A DNA stretch of 64,000 nt from Nitrososphaerota archaeon (GTDB taxonomy: Archaea > Thermoproteota > Nitrososphaeria > Nitrososphaerales > Nitrosopumilaceae): positions 1 to 64,000 of the forward strand of contig VBPL01000038.1 in assembly GCA_005877205.1 (NCBI GenBank), written 5' to 3'. The first letter of the stretch is position 1. Every line of letters begins with the position of its first letter. A model generated the notes under the pieces. That model was not told the origin of the DNA. It worked only from the letters and a program-made list of their open reading frames with translations, and made no database searches. A program made the position numbers and the translations under genes. Shown here in pieces: positions 61,744 to 64,000 of this stretch.

Positions 61744-62517
61744 CTAAGGCAAGTTTCGATTTAACAAATGTTCTACTTCTATATTAAAAAATGTTCTCAG
61801 TATGCTTATGTAATTCTTTACCGGCTGAGGTATCTCATCTCCGCATGCGATTCCTAGGTTCTTGGCGTTTATCCATATGACAAGAGATTGGAGAATAGTT
61901 AGAAATCTATCATTGCCAGCTTCTTTCGATCCTATTGCATTTGAATATCTCTCTGCAAATTCCCATGCTGTGGCAAAATCTATGCAATCAGTATCAAATA
62001 TCGCAAGTAGCTGCTCTCTCAGATCTTTAGCTTTCTTGAATGGAACTACATTCAGGACATAAGGGAAATCCACCTTATCGGATAGGAAACTGGTAAGTGG
62101 TCCCCAAATAGTTATTATCCTAGAACCATTCTTTAACTGTAAAAATTTTGGAATCATTTTCTCAATTATATGTTCATCAACAAACCAAAAGAAAACTACC
62201 GATGCATCACTAATATCAGACTGTAAGAGGTCTTCACATCTTAACGATCCATTATGAAGTTTTTTTTCTTCTAACTTTTTTCTCGCATACAAAATCTTTT
62301 TAGGGTTACTATCTATCCCAACAGCTTTCTTTACGCCAAATTCTTCTAGAGCAATGACTATTCCGTTACCATTACTGCATCCTAAATGATAGAAAGTATC
62401 ATTTGTGTCTAATGATGCGAATCGAAATATCTCTCTTAGGACATCGTCACGTAATTCAACATCCTCGCCTGTTATAATTGACTGAGGAAGTGATCTAATA
62501 TATTCCTCTATTTTCAC
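61744..62517 (-). CDS. SAM-dependent methyltransferase-like protein
   Basis: A 257-residue class I methyltransferase-like protein. Motif I is YHLGCSNGNG (about 42-51), followed by the acidic GIDSNP end of strand 2 and the CEDLL/VVFFW region for motifs III-IV. The C-terminal third is a helical extension without known match. The substrate is not predictable. Followed upstream on the same strand by UPF0147. Confidence 0.75.
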   Translation of the reverse strand: MKIEEYIRSLPQSIITGEDVELRDDVLREIFRFASLDTNDTFYHLGCSNGNGIVIALEEFGVKKAVGIDSNPKKILYARKKLEEKKLHNGSLRCEDLLQSDISDASVVFFWFVDEHIIEKMIPKFLQLKNGSRIITIWGPLTSFLSDKVDFPYVLNVVPFKKAKDLREQLLAIFDTDCIDFATAWEFAERYSNAIGSKEAGNDRFLTILQSLVIWINAKNLGIACGDEIPQPVKNYISILRTFFNIEVEHLLNRNLP

Positions 62518-62543
62518 AATAGAACAAAATTTTTATGCTAAAT

Positions 62544-62828
62544 TTATTCTCTTATCCTTTCCAAGGCTGATACTGCTTGCCATAGAGTTACCCTAACATA
62601 TGATGGCATGTTAGGATCCTGTGTTATATCATCTAGAGCACTAATTGCATTTGCAGCTCTTACAGAAACAGAGTAATCTTGCTTCTTTAACTCCATTAAA
62701 AGATCTGTTAGATTTTTCTTTATATTTTTTGGTGTAGAAGGATTTGCTACTATTTCTTCTAGTGTACTAATGGCCATGTTAAGTGTCTCAGTATTTTGAT
62801 TCTTTTTTTCGACCATTGTACCATTCAT
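62544..62828 (-). CDS. UPF0147-family protein
   Basis: A 94-residue helical protein of the archaeal UPF0147 family, recognisable from the ISTLEEIVANPSTPKNIKK and DDITQDPNMPSYVR segments. All-helical fold; function unknown though conserved across archaea. A second Met (residue 5) is a possible start. Confidence 0.88.
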   Translation of the reverse strand: MNGTMVEKKNQNTETLNMAISTLEEIVANPSTPKNIKKNLTDLLMELKKQDYSVSVRAANAISALDDITQDPNMPSYVRVTLWQAVSALERIRE

Positions 62829-62864
62829 GCTATGCTAAATGTAATTATTTTATAAAGTTTCCAT

Positions 62865-63173
62865 CTATACTTGCAAAAAGATGTTTTCTGATTCTATGAC
62901 CACTTTATACAAGCCTAGGTCTTTGATCTTGGCAGGAAACGAAGAAAGTTTGCCTGTTTTACAGTCAAATTTTGCTCCATGCCAGCCACACGTAAGAACA
63001 GAACCATCCAAGGTTCCTTCTGAAAGGCTTGCACCTGCATGAGTACAAGTATCATCTATGGCACAGTATATCCCGTCTACATTTACTACAAGTATCTCTT
63101 TTCCGTCTGCAGTAACTTTCTTCATTTTCCCTGGTGAAATATCTGAAGCTTTACCAACAATTATCCTTCCCAT
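62865..63173 (-). CDS. Rieske-type [2Fe-2S] ferredoxin
   Basis: A 102-residue soluble Rieske protein with both cluster motifs: C43-x-H45 (DTCTHAG) and C62-x2-H65 (CGWHGAKFD). This is the short dioxygenase-ferredoxin/NirD-like type without membrane anchor. It probably passes electrons to an unidentified oxygenase or reductase. Next to the FAH-family gene on the same strand. Confidence 0.94.
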   Translation of the reverse strand: MGRIIVGKASDISPGKMKKVTADGKEILVVNVDGIYCAIDDTCTHAGASLSEGTLDGSVLTCGWHGAKFDCKTGKLSSFPAKIKDLGLYKVVIESENIFLQV

Positions 63174-63234
63174 GCCAAGATTGACATAAATCGCTCTTAA
63201 TAATTTTTAATGTTAAATTTCGACTTTGCGTGCT

Positions 63235-64000
63235 CTATGCTAAACGAACCTTAACAGTGTTTTCTAATTTTCCAAGTCCTTCTATTTCCATCTCAATCTT
63301 GTCGCCATCTTTTAAGAATATTGCATCAGGCTTGTTGAGCATAACACCAGCGGGTGTACCAGTTGATATTATGTCGCCCTTTTCTAGTGTCATTACCTTG
63401 CTTAACATTGACACTATAGAATAGACATTGAGAAACATATTTGACGTTGAAGAATTCTGTCTGACAACGCCATTTATCTTTGTAACCATTTTGAGGTTAT
63501 GAGGATCTGGTATCTCATCTGCGGTAGTGATCCATGGTCCGCAAGGTGCAAATGTGTCAAATCCCTTAGCGCGAGTAAACTGCTTGTCTTTTGCTTGTAT
63601 ATCGCGAGAGGAAGTGTCATTTAGGATCATATACCCAAAAACGATATCTTTAGCTTCTTTATCGGATATGTTTTTGCAGTTAGCTCCGATTATCACGGCA
63701 AGCTCAATTTCATAGTCAAGTTTTGATACAAATGAAGGACATATTATATCAGAAGTGGAACCGTTGAGTGTAGACCTAGGTTTTATCACAATGCTCGGTT
63801 CATCTGGCGGGATCAAATTCTGTTCTTTTGCATGATCCTTGTAATTAAAGGCCAAACAAATTATTTTTGACGGATTTGGAATTGGTGCAAGAAACTTGAA
63901 ACCAGGTAATTTCTCATTATAATTCAGTTGACCCGCCTTTGATTTTATTTCATCAAACCAGCCATCAAAAAGAAAATCTTTGATATTTTGAGGTATAGGG
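63235..64000 (-). CDS. Fumarylacetoacetate hydrolase family protein (5' end outside window)
   Basis: C-C bond hydrolase or isomerase of the FAH superfamily. Metal-binding acids appear in KLDYEIELAVIIG (E-x-E) and in NDTSSRDIQ, and the C-terminal GDIISTGTPAGV motif is typical. The frame stays open to the window edge through IPNPSKIICLAFNYKDHAKEQ (in part), so the internal TTG at 63855 is not the true start. Members act on beta-diketones or oxaloacetate; the substrate here is unknown. Confidence 0.88.
   Translation of the reverse strand, partial: PIPQNIKDFLFDGWFDEIKSKAGQLNYNEKLPGFKFLAPIPNPSKIICLAFNYKDHAKEQNLIPPDEPSIVIKPRSTLNGSTSDIICPSFVSKLDYEIELAVIIGANCKNISDKEAKDIVFGYMILNDTSSRDIQAKDKQFTRAKGFDTFAPCGPWITTADEIPDPHNLKMVTKINGVVRQNSSTSNMFLNVYSIVSMLSKVMTLEKGDIISTGTPAGVMLNKPDAIFLKDGDKIEMEIEGLGKLENTVKVRLA

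Noticed and set aside
1-64000. CRISPR array, insertion sequence or prophage
   Set aside because: No regularly spaced repeats, transposase-like proteins, terminal repeats or phage genes were seen; the only long repeats are the cupredoxin and PEFG modules.

Overview
The window looks like a chromosome segment of an ammonia-oxidising archaeon (Nitrososphaerota/Thaumarchaeota), with an AT-rich base composition and densely packed genes. The archaeal markers are a V/A-type ATPase subunit, the thermosome, TFE, RNase P component 4, Nep1, S19e, S27e, L44e, the NAC protein and Trm56. The thaumarchaeal markers are PEFG-type C-terminal sorting signals on secreted proteins, several blue-copper proteins, a PhoU protein with an AbrB-like N-terminus, cobalamin biosynthesis genes and a B12-dependent ribonucleotide reductase. 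Many genes have a TATA-like box about 25-30 nt before the start codon, which suggests leaderless transcripts. TTG and GTG starts are frequent. I cannot fix the genus from sequence reading alone.

Layout. 1-3.3 kb: ATPase subunit I (cut by the window edge) and divergent pyrI/pyrB. 3.3-6.2 kb: a NikR-like metal regulator facing a zinc/manganese-type ABC transporter. 6.3-18 kb: an envelope and copper region. It holds PEFG-CTERM proteins, a four-helix membrane protein with a double-wHTH regulator, a very large CopC-CopD-beta-propeller fusion, a Met-rich secreted protein and two cupredoxins that share an identical 89-bp 5' end. 18-24.4 kb: rhomboid protease, a tautomerase, a nitrilase, thiolase plus a DUF35 partner, and a regulator built from a wHTH, an ATP-cone and an NrdD-like domain without a glycyl-radical site. 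24.6-28.7 kb: class II ribonucleotide reductase, a candidate structured RNA, a glycosidase-like protein and tRNA-Gly. 28.7-30.5 kb: Nep1, RNase P protein, S19e, PDCD5. 30.5-32.4 kb: an MDR dehydrogenase and a CitE-like lyase. 32.5-36.8 kb: a riboflavin operon that mixes bacterial-type riboflavin synthase with archaeal-type GTP cyclohydrolase III and ArfC, and also contains a deaminase-type amidohydrolase. 36.8-46.4 kb: information-processing genes (TFE, Trm56, HflX, PhoU-like, PUA protein, NAC), a RuvC-like protein with no canonical start, a UbiD decarboxylase, heme O synthase, an Lrp regulator and an ASADH-family dehydrogenase. 46.5-50.7 kb: a tight cobalamin operon with a CbiP that lacks its glutaminase domain. 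50.7-64 kb: S27e/L44e, adenine deaminase, thermosome, PfkB kinase, a PKD-domain secreted protein, GMP synthase, a secreted HExxH protein, a methyltransferase, UPF0147, a Rieske protein and an FAH-family enzyme (cut by the right edge).

The strongest leads are: (1) the amidohydrolase with mononuclear deaminase ligands translationally coupled inside the riboflavin operon, a candidate for the unassigned archaeal pyrimidine deaminase step; (2) the wHTH/ATP-cone/NrdD-like protein just upstream of the ribonucleotide reductase, a candidate nucleotide-sensing regulator; (3) a GC-rich multi-hairpin RNA candidate at about 27.25-27.35 kb; (4) the copper region with its unusual fusion protein and exchanged signal and sorting modules; (5) the glutaminase-less CbiP. 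Functions are assigned from motifs read by eye; no database search was possible.
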